A stretch of 64,000 nucleotides of DNA, from contig NZ_CP163302.1 in the NCBI RefSeq assembly GCF_041022165.1, forward strand, positions 4,030,001 to 4,094,000, read 5' to 3'. Shown here piece by piece: positions 43,014-52,433 of this stretch. Every line of letters begins with the position of its first letter. Positions within the stretch are counted from its first letter, which is position 1. The stretch comes from Sinomonas sp. P10A9. GTDB taxonomy: Bacteria > Actinomycetota > Actinomycetes > Actinomycetales > Micrococcaceae. Both the position numbers and the translations under genes were made by a program. Under the pieces are notes generated by a model. The model saw nothing but the letters and a program-made list of their open reading frames with translations, was not told the origin of the DNA and did no database searches.

Positions 43014-44900
43014 TCAGGCGGTGCCGGCGACCGACCCGGCGCCGCAGGACCGAACGTGATCCCGGCCAGCCGGCACCGTCCCGCTGTCCTCGTACACCTC
43101 CGCGCCGGCGAGCTCGCGGCCTGCGACGTACCCGAACGTGAGCGCCGGCCCGAGGTTGATGCCGCCGGCCGGGTAGAAGCCGCCCATGATGTTGGCCTGG
43201 TCGTTGCCAGCCACGAAGAGGCCGGCAATCGCGGACCCATCGGCGCGCAGCACCCGCGCGCGGCCATCCGCGGCGAGGCCCGCGAACGTCCCGAAGGACC
43301 CCGGGACCACCTTGACCGCGTAGAACGGGCCCTTCTCGATCGGCGCGAGTGACGGGTTCGGCCCCACCTTCGCGTCGCCGCCATAGCGGTTGAACTCGGT
43401 CTCGCCGCGCTCGAACTCGGGGTCCACGCCGAGGCGGGCGTTCTCGTTGAACCGCTCGACGGTCTCGCGCAGCCCGGCCGGGTCGATCCCGCACTTGGCC
43501 GCGAGTTCCTCGAGCGTCCGGCCCTTCACGAGGTACCCGTTGCGAACGTACGGGAACAGCGGCACGGGCAGCGGCTTGGCCATCCCCAGCGGGTACTTGC
43601 GCACGAACCGCGAGTCGGCGATCTGCCACGATTCGACCGCATCGCCCTCGGGCGTCGCCGCAATGAGCCCGGAGACATAGTCGTAGTATCCGTTGGCCTC
43701 GTTGACGAACCGCTTGCCGTCCCGACGTACCCCGATCGAGCCGGGCTTCGCGCGGTCCATGATGTGCGGGAACACGCCGTTCCGCCCGAACGCAGGGGCC
43801 TTCCCGACCGTGTACGGGACGAGGGAGACGGGGCACCACGCCGCAGCCGACTCGACGTCCGTCTGGAACAGCGCACCGACGGACTCGCCGAGGGTGATGC
43901 CGTCGCCGGTGGTCTCCTTCGGGGCGAGCGTCCAGTGCTCGCGGCCCGTGGGCGTCTTCGGGAACAGCTCGCGCCGCCGCTCGACGTCGTTCGGGAACCC
44001 GCCCGCCGCAAGAACGACGCCGCGCGCGGCGCGGATCTCGTACTCCACCTCAGATCCGTCAGGCCGGACACCGCGCACGACGGCGCCGGCGACCCGCCCG
44101 CCGTCGTCCCGCCCGCCGTCGTGCTCGCCGCCATGAGCAGCCGCGTCCGCGGTGAGGAGCCGGACGGCCGGCGTCGACACGCGCACCTCGACGCCGAGGT
44201 CGTCGGCGCTCTGCAGCAGCCGTCCCACGAGCGCAGTCCCGTTGACGAGGTGCATCCCGCGACGGTGCACGGCCAGGTCGAGCAGGTGCCGCCCCACCCG
44301 CCACGCCGAGTACGCGAGGCCCGGCAGGCTGCCCTGCGATGCGGAGAGGATCTTGGCCAGATCCGGCCCGGCCATGATGCCCATGCCCAGGAACGACGTC
44401 TCGTACAGCTGTCCGCGCAGGAGCTTCCGGACGCGCGGCGAGAGCCGCCTGGCGTCGAGGGGCGCGGGGCCCACGGAGCGGTGGCCGGTCCCGGCGCCCG
44501 GGGTCTTGCCGTAGATGTCCCGGATCTTGGCCCCGGGCGTGAACTGGAGCCGGGTCTTCTCCTCGAAGAAGCCGACCATGTGCGGGACCGCCTCGAGGAA
44601 CGCGTCGATGCGCGCGCCGTCGTACCGTTCTCCGAGCCGGTGGCGGAGGTAGGTGCGGAACAGTTCGGGGTCCTCGTCCACGCCGTCTGCCTTCGCGAGG
44701 GGGTTCCCGGGAGTCCACGCCCAGCCGCCGGACCACGCGGTCGCGCCGCCGCACACGTCGGCCTTCTCGACGACGACGACGCGCAGCCCGTGGTAGGCGG
44801 CCGTCACCGCCGCGGCGAGACCGCCGGCTCCGGAGCCGATGACCAGGACGTCGGTCTCGACCGTGCCGTTCTCGGCAGCAGGTGTGGGCTGGGCGTTCAT
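43014..44900 (-). CDS. FAD-binding dehydrogenase (3-ketosteroid dehydrogenase/fumarate reductase family)
   Basis: 628 residues. FAD site DVLVIGSGAGGLAAAVTAA, then GGATAWSGGWAWTPGNPLA as in KstD and fumarate reductase flavoproteins, closing with GLFVAGNDQANIMGGFYPAGGINLGPALTFG. A His/Gly/Asp-rich insert (AHGGEHDGGRDDGG, near 258-271) comes from a GC repeat. No signal peptide, so cytoplasmic. Family members dehydrogenate or reduce C=C next to a carbonyl. As the last gene of the MHS-shikimate dehydrogenase operon it may desaturate a cyclic ketone. A true steroid enzyme is unlikely without other steroid genes. Confidence 0.82.
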   Translation of the reverse strand: MNAQPTPAAENGTVETDVLVIGSGAGGLAAAVTAAYHGLRVVVVEKADVCGGATAWSGGWAWTPGNPLAKADGVDEDPELFRTYLRHRLGERYDGARIDAFLEAVPHMVGFFEEKTRLQFTPGAKIRDIYGKTPGAGTGHRSVGPAPLDARRLSPRVRKLLRGQLYETSFLGMGIMAGPDLAKILSASQGSLPGLAYSAWRVGRHLLDLAVHRRGMHLVNGTALVGRLLQSADDLGVEVRVSTPAVRLLTADAAAHGGEHDGGRDDGGRVAGAVVRGVRPDGSEVEYEIRAARGVVLAAGGFPNDVERRRELFPKTPTGREHWTLAPKETTGDGITLGESVGALFQTDVESAAAWCPVSLVPYTVGKAPAFGRNGVFPHIMDRAKPGSIGVRRDGKRFVNEANGYYDYVSGLIAATPEGDAVESWQIADSRFVRKYPLGMAKPLPVPLFPYVRNGYLVKGRTLEELAAKCGIDPAGLRETVERFNENARLGVDPEFERGETEFNRYGGDAKVGPNPSLAPIEKGPFYAVKVVPGSFGTFAGLAADGRARVLRADGSAIAGLFVAGNDQANIMGGFYPAGGINLGPALTFGYVAGRELAGAEVYEDSGTVPAGRDHVRSCGAGSVAGTA

Positions 44901-45817
44901 CGGGTGGCTCCGTTCGATTCTGCGGAAGACGGGATCAGGGTGTGGGCTTCCTCAAGGACACGGTCCGCGGCCCGCTTGAGGTGCCGGGCCCAGCCGAGCT
45001 CGCCGAGGCGCACGACGTCGGCGGGAGACGGCGCCTCGACGCTCACCGGGGTGCCGCTCGGCAGCGCCGCGACGATCTCGGCCAGGTTGAGTCCGCCCTC
45101 GCCGGGGGCGAGACGGGCGGCGCGGGACTCGTGGATGAGGCCCTCGCGGTCCGCGGGACGCGCGGCGGGGGCGTCGCAGAGCTGCAGCATGGGCACGAGA
45201 TCGGCCATGGCGGCGAGCTCCTCGAGCGCACCCCCGAAGCGCCGGAAGTGCAGCGTGTCGACGACGACCCTCGCCCCGGCGGCCCGCGCGGCCGCGGCGG
45301 CGGAGGCGAGCGAGTTGATGCGCTGGTAGGAGATGGGCTCGAGCGTGGGGGTGATGCCGAACTCGCGACCGTCCTCGGCGAGGAGGGCGAGGGTTTCGGC
45401 GAAGCGGACGGGGTCCGGGTCCGCCGCTGCGACCGTCAGGGTCTCTGCGCCGAGGGCGCGCGCTGCCTCGAGCATGGGGAGCCACGCGTCGCGCTGGCCG
45501 TCGGCCCGGCCGCGCGCGGCATCGGGTGATGCGGGCGCGCCGGCGCCGTTCGTGCCGTCGATCAGGAGGAACTCCGTGTCGAGGACGCGGACCCCGGTCG
45601 ACCGGACGTTCGCGAGGGTTTCGGCGAGCATCGGGGAACCGGGCGACAGGTCGTACTTGCGCTCGGTCCGCGTCACGGGACGCACTCGGGCGCCGATGAA
45701 GTCGAACCCGGCCTCTGCCGCGATGAGCACGAGGTCAGGCGGCGCCGTGTCGAGGAGCGAGAGCTGGGCCAGGCCTACCTCTCGCTTCGCCACGGACGGC
45801 TGCGGGGAGGCTGTCAT
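44897..45817 (-). CDS. sugar phosphate isomerase/epimerase-type TIM barrel
   Basis: 306 residues from ATG 45817, which overlaps the ene-reductase stop; its own stop overlaps the start of the FAD gene. AP-endonuclease-2-type barrel: VGLAQLSLLDTAPPDLVLIAA, the TLEPISYQRINSL segment with a metal-ligand Glu, VVDTLHFRRFGG with Asp/His, and SVEAPSP near the end. This fold includes xylose isomerase-like enzymes, hydroxypyruvate isomerase and 3-dehydroshikimate dehydratase; the last would fit the neighbouring shikimate-type dehydrogenase but is inference. Confidence 0.78.
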   Translation of the reverse strand: MTASPQPSVAKREVGLAQLSLLDTAPPDLVLIAAEAGFDFIGARVRPVTRTERKYDLSPGSPMLAETLANVRSTGVRVLDTEFLLIDGTNGAGAPASPDAARGRADGQRDAWLPMLEAARALGAETLTVAAADPDPVRFAETLALLAEDGREFGITPTLEPISYQRINSLASAAAAARAAGARVVVDTLHFRRFGGALEELAAMADLVPMLQLCDAPAARPADREGLIHESRAARLAPGEGGLNLAEIVAALPSGTPVSVEAPSPADVVRLGELGWARHLKRAADRVLEEAHTLIPSSAESNGATR

Positions 45818-48012
45818 GCGAGGGCTCCTTCCAAGGAGCGGGTCGGAGTGCGGGTGTCCGGTCCGGACGGCGAGATGCCGGCGGCAAGGTACTGGGCGAG
45901 GCGCTGCGCGGCGTCGTACCCGTGCTTGATGGCGTTCGACGCCGTGGGCGGCAGCGGGTCGGCGACGGTCCCCGCGAGCACCACGGGAACGCCAGCGCCC
46001 AGGCTCAGGGCGGCCTCGCGGCCCGCGAGGTCGACGGCGGCGCTGAGCGGAACGACGCCGCGCGAGACGAGGAGGGGCCCCGGGGCGTCGAGCCACTGCT
46101 CGCCGCCCGCCCCGACCACTCGGACGCGGCCGGAGAGGGTGCCGGGCGCCTCGGCCTCGACGATGCGGGAGTCGAGCACGATCCGCACGCCCGGGTTGGC
46201 CTCGAGCCGGGGGACGGCGAGGATCTTGGCTCGGCGGCCGGACTCGGGGGCGATGGCCTGCTCCGGCCCGACGAGGAGAACGCTCGTGCCGTGGGTCGCG
46301 AGGGTGTCCGCGGCGGACATCGCGACGGAGTCCGCGCCCCAGATCGTCACGGCCTCGGGCGCGGGATCGGTGCCATCGAGGATCCCCCTGTGGGCCGCGA
46401 GCCAGTCGCGGACGTCGAGCACGCCGTCGTGCGCCGCGCTCTGAGAACCAGCGCCGGTCACGGGGAAGCCGGGCTGGGGACGCTTCCCGCCCGTCGCGAC
46501 GACGATCGCATCCGCGCGGTGGTCGCGTGCAAGGGCCGCAAGCGCCTGTGGCCCGTCGGCATCGACCGGGGCACCGAGGCTCAGTGTGATGCCGAGCCGC
46601 TCGATCTCGGCGCGGTTCCAGTCGAGGTAGCGGTGGAAGTCCGGCGTCGGGCGCATGCGCGCGGCGAGCCCGAACTGCCCGCCGATCCGATCCGCCGCGT
46701 CGAGGATGGTCACACGCGCGCCGGCCTCCGCGAGCTCGCGCGCAGCGGTCAGGCCTGCGGGCCCGGCACCCAGGACGACCGCGTGGGGCGCGGCGGCAGC
46801 GGGGACGACGTCGCGGGGTGCGGTGCCGCCGTCGTGCGACGCCTCGGCGCCGCGCACACGCGGCGTCGGGACGGGGACCCGGGAGCGGCCGACCGCTGGG
46901 TTGACGGTGCACGTGACCTGGCCGAGGCCGAGGTTGTCGATGCACACGTTGCACGCGATGCACGGCCGGTAGGCCCGGCGGTCGAGGACGCTGTGTCCAA
47001 GGACCGCGGGCACGAACTGCGGGTCCGCGTGGACCGCGCGGCCGAGGGAGACGAAGTCGGAGTCTCCGGCGGCCAGGACGGACTCGATCGCCTCCGGAGA
47101 GTTGAGCCGTCCGGCCAGGCCGAGCGGGAGGCCGAAGCGGCGGTAGGCGCGCGCGTATTCGGCGAGGACGCCGGGCTTCCACTCCCCCGACTGCACGATC
47201 CACTCGCCGGCCTCGTAGCTGCCGGCGGAGAGGTCGAGGAAGTCGAGGGCGTCGAGGTCGAGGCGGGAGACGACGTCGAGCGTCTGCGCGGCGTCCAGTC
47301 CATCCGGGACACCCTCGACCATCGAGACGCGCATGCCCACGATCGCCTCGGGGGCTGCGGCGCGGACAGCCGCGATGACGAGGTTCGGGAAGGCCTCGGG
47401 GACGCCGAACTCGTCGGTGCGGCCGTTGGTTCGGGCGGACATGAACTGGTGGATCAGGTACCCGTGGCCCCCATGGATGCTGATGACATCGAACCCGGCC
47501 TCGACGGCGCGGCGCGCCCCTTCGCCGTAGCCCGCGGCCACCTCGCGGCACTCCTGCGTGGTGAGCGCGCGCGGCATCTCGCCGCCGGCGACCTCGCACG
47601 GCACGGGCGACGGCGCGACGTTCGGGAACCCGGTCGAGGCCGACTGCGCGGTGCGGCCGCCGTGGTTGATCTCGACGGCGACGAGTGCGCCTTCCGCATG
47701 GATCGCGTCGGTGAGGGTCCGGAACCCCGGGATCACGGCGTCGTCGTGCAGGCCGAGCTGGTGGGTGCGGCCCTTGCCGTCGGCGCGCACATACGTGGCC
47801 TCGGTGGTCACGACGGCGAGCCCGGCCCTCGCGCGGGTCACGAGGTAGTCGGCGTACTGCTCGGTGATGCGCCCGTCCGTGGTTCCGTAGTTGCGCTCCA
47901 TGGGCGAGCTCCACAGCCGGTTGCGGAGGGTGCGCTGCGGGCGGCCGTTGCGGCCGAGGGTCAGTGGCTCGCTGCCGAGGCGACGGCTGGCCGGATTCTG
48001 GGGGGCGTTCAT
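45814..48012 (-). CDS. NADH:flavin ene-reductase, 2,4-dienoyl-CoA reductase/BaiCD-like
   Basis: 732 residues. An Old Yellow Enzyme barrel (1-370: NRLWSSPMERNYGT, EINHGGRTAQSAS, ISIHGGHGYLIHQFMS), a 4Fe-4S motif CIACNVC..CTVNP (about 338-358) and a C-terminal FAD/NAD half (VVLGAGPAGLTAARELAEAG about 413; IWGADSVAMSAADTLA). This composite architecture reduces activated C=C bonds with NADH via FAD, Fe-S and FMN. Both ends overlap neighbours by 4 bp. With the FAD dehydrogenase it could interconvert saturated and unsaturated ring intermediates. Confidence 0.88.
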   Translation of the reverse strand: MNAPQNPASRRLGSEPLTLGRNGRPQRTLRNRLWSSPMERNYGTTDGRITEQYADYLVTRARAGLAVVTTEATYVRADGKGRTHQLGLHDDAVIPGFRTLTDAIHAEGALVAVEINHGGRTAQSASTGFPNVAPSPVPCEVAGGEMPRALTTQECREVAAGYGEGARRAVEAGFDVISIHGGHGYLIHQFMSARTNGRTDEFGVPEAFPNLVIAAVRAAAPEAIVGMRVSMVEGVPDGLDAAQTLDVVSRLDLDALDFLDLSAGSYEAGEWIVQSGEWKPGVLAEYARAYRRFGLPLGLAGRLNSPEAIESVLAAGDSDFVSLGRAVHADPQFVPAVLGHSVLDRRAYRPCIACNVCIDNLGLGQVTCTVNPAVGRSRVPVPTPRVRGAEASHDGGTAPRDVVPAAAAPHAVVLGAGPAGLTAARELAEAGARVTILDAADRIGGQFGLAARMRPTPDFHRYLDWNRAEIERLGITLSLGAPVDADGPQALAALARDHRADAIVVATGGKRPQPGFPVTGAGSQSAAHDGVLDVRDWLAAHRGILDGTDPAPEAVTIWGADSVAMSAADTLATHGTSVLLVGPEQAIAPESGRRAKILAVPRLEANPGVRIVLDSRIVEAEAPGTLSGRVRVVGAGGEQWLDAPGPLLVSRGVVPLSAAVDLAGREAALSLGAGVPVVLAGTVADPLPPTASNAIKHGYDAAQRLAQYLAAGISPSGPDTRTPTRSLEGALA

Positions 48013-49100
48013 GCGAGGGCGTCCTCTCGGGAGAAGGTGACGGGGCGGCCGGTGCGCGACGACTCGTACACGGCGAGCAGGATTCTCAGGGCCGCGGTCG
48101 CGTCGGGGCCGGTGATGGCGGGCTCGCGGCCCTCACCGTCATTCGCGCTGAGCGCAGAGACGAAGTCCCGGATCTGCGCGGTGTGGTGCGGGATGAGCTG
48201 GCCGTTGATGGTGGCGAGGTCCACGTTAGGGTCGACCCCGGCGGGCTGGACGGGCTCGGACTCGATCGTCCCGCCACGGGCGAACAGGGTCACGCGGCCG
48301 TCGGCGCCCTCGGGGAACTCGCTGAGCTCGGCCGTCGCGCCGGTCTCGCCCGTAATGCGGATGCTCACGCCGAGGCTCGGGGTCGCGGCGGTCGTCGCGG
48401 ACAGGGTCGCGATGGCGCCGGAGGCGAAGCGGATGACGGCGGCGGCCGTGTCCTCGACCTCGATGCTGTGGGTGAACGTCGCGATGTGCCCGTGGACCTC
48501 GACGACCTCGCCCATGAGCCACTGGAGGAGGTCGATGTAGTGGATGGCCTGGGTCATGAGGACGCCGCCGCCGTCGGTCGCCCAGGTTCCACGCCACGCT
48601 GCCGCGCTGTAGTACGACGGGTCGCGGTGCAGGATCACCGAGGCGTGGCCGAGGATCGGGCGGCCGATCGTGCCATCGTCGACGGCGGCCCGGAGGCGCT
48701 GCGCGGCCGGCCAGAAGCGGCGCTGGAAGAAGACCCCCAGGCGCACCCCGGCGGCGTCGCACGCGGCGACCATCCGCTCGGCGGAGGCGAGGTCGATCGC
48801 GATCGGCTTCTCGCACAGCACGTGGGCGCCGGCCGCGGCCGCGGCGAGGACCACCTCCTCGTGCGTCGGATGCGGGGTGCACACGGAAACGATGTCGATG
48901 CCCGCGGCGAGGAGCTCCTCGACGGAGCCGTAAGCGTGCTCGATCCCCCACTGCGAGGCGGTGGCGCGGGCGCGGTCGGCGTCGACGTCGCACACCGCGA
49001 CGACCGTGGCCTCGGGGATCGCGGCGAAGGCCTCGAGGTGGTTGCGGCTGATGGCGCCGCAGCCGACGATGCCGACGCGGTACTTGGCAGGGGAGGTCAC
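48009..49100 (-). CDS. Gfo/Idh/MocA family oxidoreductase
   Basis: 363 residues from GTG 49100 with a GAAAGGG site. NAD-binding YRVGIVGCGAISRNHLEAFA, EKPI motif in HVLCEKPIAIDLASAE (about 97), and GGGVLMTQAIHYIDLLQWLMG containing the catalytic His. These enzymes oxidise hydroxyl groups of sugars, inositols or cyclitols. In this operon the substrate might be a polyhydroxylated ring such as a quinate-like or inositol-like compound. Confidence 0.88.
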   Translation of the reverse strand: MTSPAKYRVGIVGCGAISRNHLEAFAAIPEATVVAVCDVDADRARATASQWGIEHAYGSVEELLAAGIDIVSVCTPHPTHEEVVLAAAAAGAHVLCEKPIAIDLASAERMVAACDAAGVRLGVFFQRRFWPAAQRLRAAVDDGTIGRPILGHASVILHRDPSYYSAAAWRGTWATDGGGVLMTQAIHYIDLLQWLMGEVVEVHGHIATFTHSIEVEDTAAAVIRFASGAIATLSATTAATPSLGVSIRITGETGATAELSEFPEGADGRVTLFARGGTIESEPVQPAGVDPNVDLATINGQLIPHHTAQIRDFVSALSANDGEGREPAITGPDATAALRILLAVYESSRTGRPVTFSREDALA

Positions 49101-49111
49101 TGGGGGCCCTT

Positions 49112-50026
49112 TCAGAGAGTCTGGTCGGCGACGAGGTCGAGGAAGTGGGCACGCATCCGTGCCCGGTCGGCGGGGAGGCCGGTGAACAGCTCGAACGCGT
49201 CGGCGGCCTGGCCCACGGTGAGCCACCCGCCGTCGAGCACCCGGCAACCCACGGCGAGGGCCGCCTTGACAAGCTGGGTGACGAGCGGGCGGTAGACGAC
49301 GTCGGCCACCCAGTGCCGCGGCGTCAGGACCGAGGCGTCGAAGGGCGTGCCCGGGTGGCCCACCATCCCGATCGGGGTGGCGTTGACGACGCCGTCCGCC
49401 TCCACGAGCGCGTCCGTCACCTCGTCGAGGGCGATCGCAGTGACCCGTTGTCCCTGCGTGTGACGATCGAGACGCACGGCCACGGCCGCGGCGCGGGAGG
49501 GGTCGGCGTCGGCGATCAGGAGGTGCTGGGTGCCCGCCGCGACGAGTGCGTGCGCGACGGCGGACCCCGCCCCGCCAGCCCCGACCAGGACGACCGTCCC
49601 CAATGCCGCGCCCGGGAGGCCCGCGGAGAGCGCGGCGCGGAAGCCCGAGTGATCCGTGTTGCGGCCGACCAGCCGCGGGGCGCCAGCGCCGTCTGGCGCT
49701 CCTGACTCGACAGTCACCGTGTTGACCGCCCCGAGATCCCGTGCGTCCTCCGACAGTTCGTCGAGGCCGGTCATCACCGTCTGCTTGCACGGGTGGGTCA
49801 CGTTGAGGCCGGTGTAGCCGAGGCGGACGGCGTCGCGCGCGAGCTGCCCGGCGGCGTCGGGGGAAAGGCCGAGCCCGTCGATGTCCAGCGTGCGGTACGC
49901 GAGCCGCAGGCCCTGCGCGGCGGCCTCACGCTCGTGCAGGAGCGGAGTGAGCGAGCCGCCGACGTTGGCGCCGATCAGGCCGATCAGGTGGGGGTTCGAG
50001 GGGCGGGAGCTGAAGGCGGTGGGCAT
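49112..50026 (-). CDS. quinate/shikimate-type dehydrogenase
   Basis: 304 residues from ATG 50026, overlapping the transporter stop (TGATG). AroE family: GANVGGSLTPLLHEREAAAQ, catalytic Lys in GLNVTHPCKQTVM, LGAVNTV, NTDHSGF, VLVGAGGAGSAVAHALV and VNATPIGMVG. NTDHSGF, in place of the NTDGxG of biosynthetic AroE, and the catabolic operon favour a NAD-dependent quinate or shikimate dehydrogenase (QsuD/YdiB/SdhL-like) over the biosynthetic enzyme. Oxidises a ring hydroxyl to the 3-dehydro compound. Confidence 0.87.
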   Translation of the reverse strand: MPTAFSSRPSNPHLIGLIGANVGGSLTPLLHEREAAAQGLRLAYRTLDIDGLGLSPDAAGQLARDAVRLGYTGLNVTHPCKQTVMTGLDELSEDARDLGAVNTVTVESGAPDGAGAPRLVGRNTDHSGFRAALSAGLPGAALGTVVLVGAGGAGSAVAHALVAAGTQHLLIADADPSRAAAVAVRLDRHTQGQRVTAIALDEVTDALVEADGVVNATPIGMVGHPGTPFDASVLTPRHWVADVVYRPLVTQLVKAALAVGCRVLDGGWLTVGQAADAFELFTGLPADRARMRAHFLDLVADQTL

Positions 50027-51390
50027 CAGGCGGCAGGCTCCTGGACGGCGTCGTGCGCTACTGCCCTTGCAGACCGGCGCGCGGGCTTGAGTCCGAGCTC
50101 GGCCTTCGGGGTGCGGAACGTCTCGCGCGCCGTCATGGCGCCGACCGCAGCGACCGCGCAGAAGCCGACGGTCATCCAAGCGACGGGACCCCAGTTGGCG
50201 GGGTTCCCCGCAGTGAGGGCGGTGCCGATCGCTGGGGTGAAGCCAGCCACGAGGAGTCCGAGCATGAGGCTCACGGCCATTCCCGAGTAGCGGGTGCGAG
50301 CCGGGAACAGCTCGGGGAAGTAGGCAGGGTACACGCCGTTGGGCATCGCGTAGAACACGCCGGTGAGGGCGATCGCGGTGAGGAAGATGAGCGGCCAGTT
50401 GCCCGTGCCGAGGACCGTGAAGAAGGCGAACACGAGGACCGCGCTGCCGATCGTCCCGGTGATGAATACGGGCTTGCGGCCGATCTTGTCGGACAGGCGC
50501 GCCCACATCGGCTGCGTGAAGACGGTGACGAGGTTCGCCACGGCGATGACGACGAGCATCATGGGCTTGTCGAGCTTGACGACCTGAGTGGCGTAAGCGA
50601 GGGCGAAGACCGTGAAGACGGTGTTCACCATGGTCACGAGCGCGGCGAGGGTCACGCGGATGACATTGGGGAAGTCGTTGCGGAAGAGCTCGACGAGCGG
50701 GATGGCCGCGGTCTTGGCGTCGTCCTTCAGCTCCTCGAAGACCTCGGGCTCCTCGAGCCTGCGGCGGAGGTAGAAGGCCACGAGTGTGACGACGGCGCTG
50801 AGCAGGAACGGCACGCGCCAGCCCCAGCTCATGAGTGCCTCCTGCGGGAGCATGGTGACCGGGATGAAGATGAGGCTCGAGATGACGATGCCGAACTGGA
50901 TGCCGCTCATCGTGAAGCTCGTGAAGAACGCGCGCCGCCCCTCGGGGGAGTGCTCGAGGGTCAGGGAGCTCGAGCCGGGCGACTCGCCGCCGGCGGAGAT
51001 GCCCTGGACGAGGCGGAGCGCAACGAGCGCGATGGGGGCGACCAGCCCGACGCCCGAGTAGGTCGGGAGGCAGCCGATGAGGAACGTCGAAGCCCCCATG
51101 AGGACGAGGGTCAGGACGAGGACGTTCTTACGGCCGAAGCGGTCGCCGAAATGGCCCCACATGATCGCCCCAAGGGGGCGTGCGATGTACGCGACGCCGA
51201 GGGTCGCGAACGAGAGCAGCTCGCTTGCGGCGCCCGCGTCCGGGAAGAACAGCTTCCCGAAGAACAGGGCAGCAGCGGAGCCGAAGATGAAGAAGTCGTA
51301 GTACTCGAGCGTGCTGCCAAGGAAACCGGAGATGGCCGCGGTGCGCGCTTTGCCGTGCTGGGCGCGTACGGCGGATGTCGACGCTGACAT
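50026..51390 (-). CDS. MFS transporter, metabolite:H+ symporter (MHS/shikimate) family
   Basis: 454 residues, 12 helices. MHS hallmarks: FLGSTLEYYDFFIFGSAAAL, GHFGDRFGRKNVLVLTLVLM, LVQGISAGGESPGSSSLTLE and LRRRLEEPEVFEEL. The family includes ShiA (shikimate) and dicarboxylate, proline and alpha-ketoglutarate carriers. First gene of its operon; the dehydrogenase downstream suggests a hydroaromatic acid. The promoter lies in 51391-51522, a lower-GC stretch. Confidence 0.88.
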   Translation of the reverse strand: MSASTSAVRAQHGKARTAAISGFLGSTLEYYDFFIFGSAAALFFGKLFFPDAGAASELLSFATLGVAYIARPLGAIMWGHFGDRFGRKNVLVLTLVLMGASTFLIGCLPTYSGVGLVAPIALVALRLVQGISAGGESPGSSSLTLEHSPEGRRAFFTSFTMSGIQFGIVISSLIFIPVTMLPQEALMSWGWRVPFLLSAVVTLVAFYLRRRLEEPEVFEELKDDAKTAAIPLVELFRNDFPNVIRVTLAALVTMVNTVFTVFALAYATQVVKLDKPMMLVVIAVANLVTVFTQPMWARLSDKIGRKPVFITGTIGSAVLVFAFFTVLGTGNWPLIFLTAIALTGVFYAMPNGVYPAYFPELFPARTRYSGMAVSLMLGLLVAGFTPAIGTALTAGNPANWGPVAWMTVGFCAVAAVGAMTARETFRTPKAELGLKPARRSARAVAHDAVQEPAA

Positions 51391-51463
51391 AGTGATCCCT
51401 TCGGGTGATGCCAGTCACGTTCGACTGGCTCATCCAGCATGGGGTCAGCGATTACTGTTCGTC

Positions 51464-51478
51464 CAACACTTAGTTGGT
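51464..51478 (-). promoter_or_regulatory. operator candidate upstream of the MHS operon
   Basis: CCAAC-ACTTA-GTTGG, perfect 5-bp arms, inside the 132-bp gap between the DeoR stop and the transporter start. The gap is AT-rich for this genome. No clear -35/-10 pair can be chosen. Confidence 0.4.
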
Positions 51479-51522
51479 CTAGGACTATGTAGATTTTCAG
51501 CATGATAGCGGAGCTTGCATGT

Positions 51523-52335
51523 TCAGCTCGCCTTACCGGCCTCCTCGCCCATGTCCCCCACCATGTGCCGCCGCTCAACGGCATGAACTCGGACCCCGGA
51601 GCTCCGGAACAAGTCGATCTGGTGGGGGTCGGCGGAATCGTCCGTCACGAGCGTCCACGGCAGGGGCAGGCGCACCCAAGCGTGGAACGGGCGCTGCCCG
51701 AGCTTGCTCGAGTCCGCAAGCACGTAAACGTGCTGACCCCGACGGGCCATGAGCTCCTTGAGACGGGTCTGCGCCTGATCGGCCTCGCAGATCCCGTCCT
51801 CTGCCGTGACGGCGTCTGCGCCGAGGAAAACCCTGTCGAAGGTCATCCGTTCGAGCGTGGCCTCGGCGAGGGGGCCAACGAACGTCTGGCTCAGACTGCG
51901 GAGCCTGCCGCCGAGGCAGTCGACGTGGATGCCGGGCGAATCGGCGAGTTCCTGGACCGTATTGAGCGCTGGGGTGGTGACGGTCAGGTCAGCGTGCCCG
52001 CGCAGCGCGTGGGCGAGTGCGCCGACGGTCGACCCGCCGTCGAGGAGGATGGACTCGCGTGGCTGGACCTGTTGGGCCGCCCATCGGGCGATGGCCTGCT
52101 TCTCCTCGAAGGCCTCGCCGATGCGCTGCCTCAGAGACGCCTCCGGATGGGCCCCGATAGCAAGCGCCCCGCCGTAGGTCCTCGCGAGCTTCCCCTGCTC
52201 GTTGAGGGCCGCGAGGTCCCGGCGGATCGTCGACGCTGTGACGCCGAATCGCTCAGAGAGCTCCTCGACTGATGCGAGCCCTGCGGTGACGGCGAGCTGG
52301 TAGATTTCCTCGCGCCGTGACTTCGCCGTCGTCAT
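51523..52335 (-). CDS. DeoR/GlpR-family regulator
   Basis: 270 residues from ATG 52335. N-terminal DeoR HTH (SRREEIYQLAVTAGLASVEEL, FGVTASTIRRDLAALNEQGKLARTYGGA) and the sugar-phosphate-sensing domain (LDGGSTVGALAHAL, DRVFLGADAVTAEDGICEAD, YVLADSSKLG). The effector is expected to be a phosphorylated sugar or acid such as the tetronate phosphate made by the kinase encoded upstream. Last gene of the AKR-HpaI-BNR-SDR operon, so it likely controls that operon and the divergent kinase operon. Confidence 0.9.
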   Translation of the reverse strand: MTTAKSRREEIYQLAVTAGLASVEELSERFGVTASTIRRDLAALNEQGKLARTYGGALAIGAHPEASLRQRIGEAFEEKQAIARWAAQQVQPRESILLDGGSTVGALAHALRGHADLTVTTPALNTVQELADSPGIHVDCLGGRLRSLSQTFVGPLAEATLERMTFDRVFLGADAVTAEDGICEADQAQTRLKELMARRGQHVYVLADSSKLGQRPFHAWVRLPLPWTLVTDDSADPHQIDLFRSSGVRVHAVERRHMVGDMGEEAGKAS

Positions 52336-52433
52336 CTTGGTCCCCCTCGGGTGAGGCGCGCGCGTCGAATCCGCAGCGGGGCGCCGGTTCCCCTCATCGT
52401 AGCCATTCGCCCGGCGAGGGCGTGGTGCGCGCG

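Noticed and set aside
43014..44900. A steroid degradation gene
   Set aside because: Similar to KstD in the FAD domain, but none of kshA, hsaC, mce or ltp genes accompany it and the operon has a shikimate-type dehydrogenase.
44897..47914. A continuous 1005-codon frame on the minus strand
   Set aside because: Only the last 306 codons (from 45817) look like a protein; the rest is Arg/Pro-rich and lies in the wrong frame of the ene-reductase gene.
50053..51387. Long plus-strand frame antisense to the MHS transporter
   Set aside because: Composition is that of a GC-rich shadow (Asp/Glu/Arg/His-rich) without domains; the minus-strand frame has full MHS motifs.
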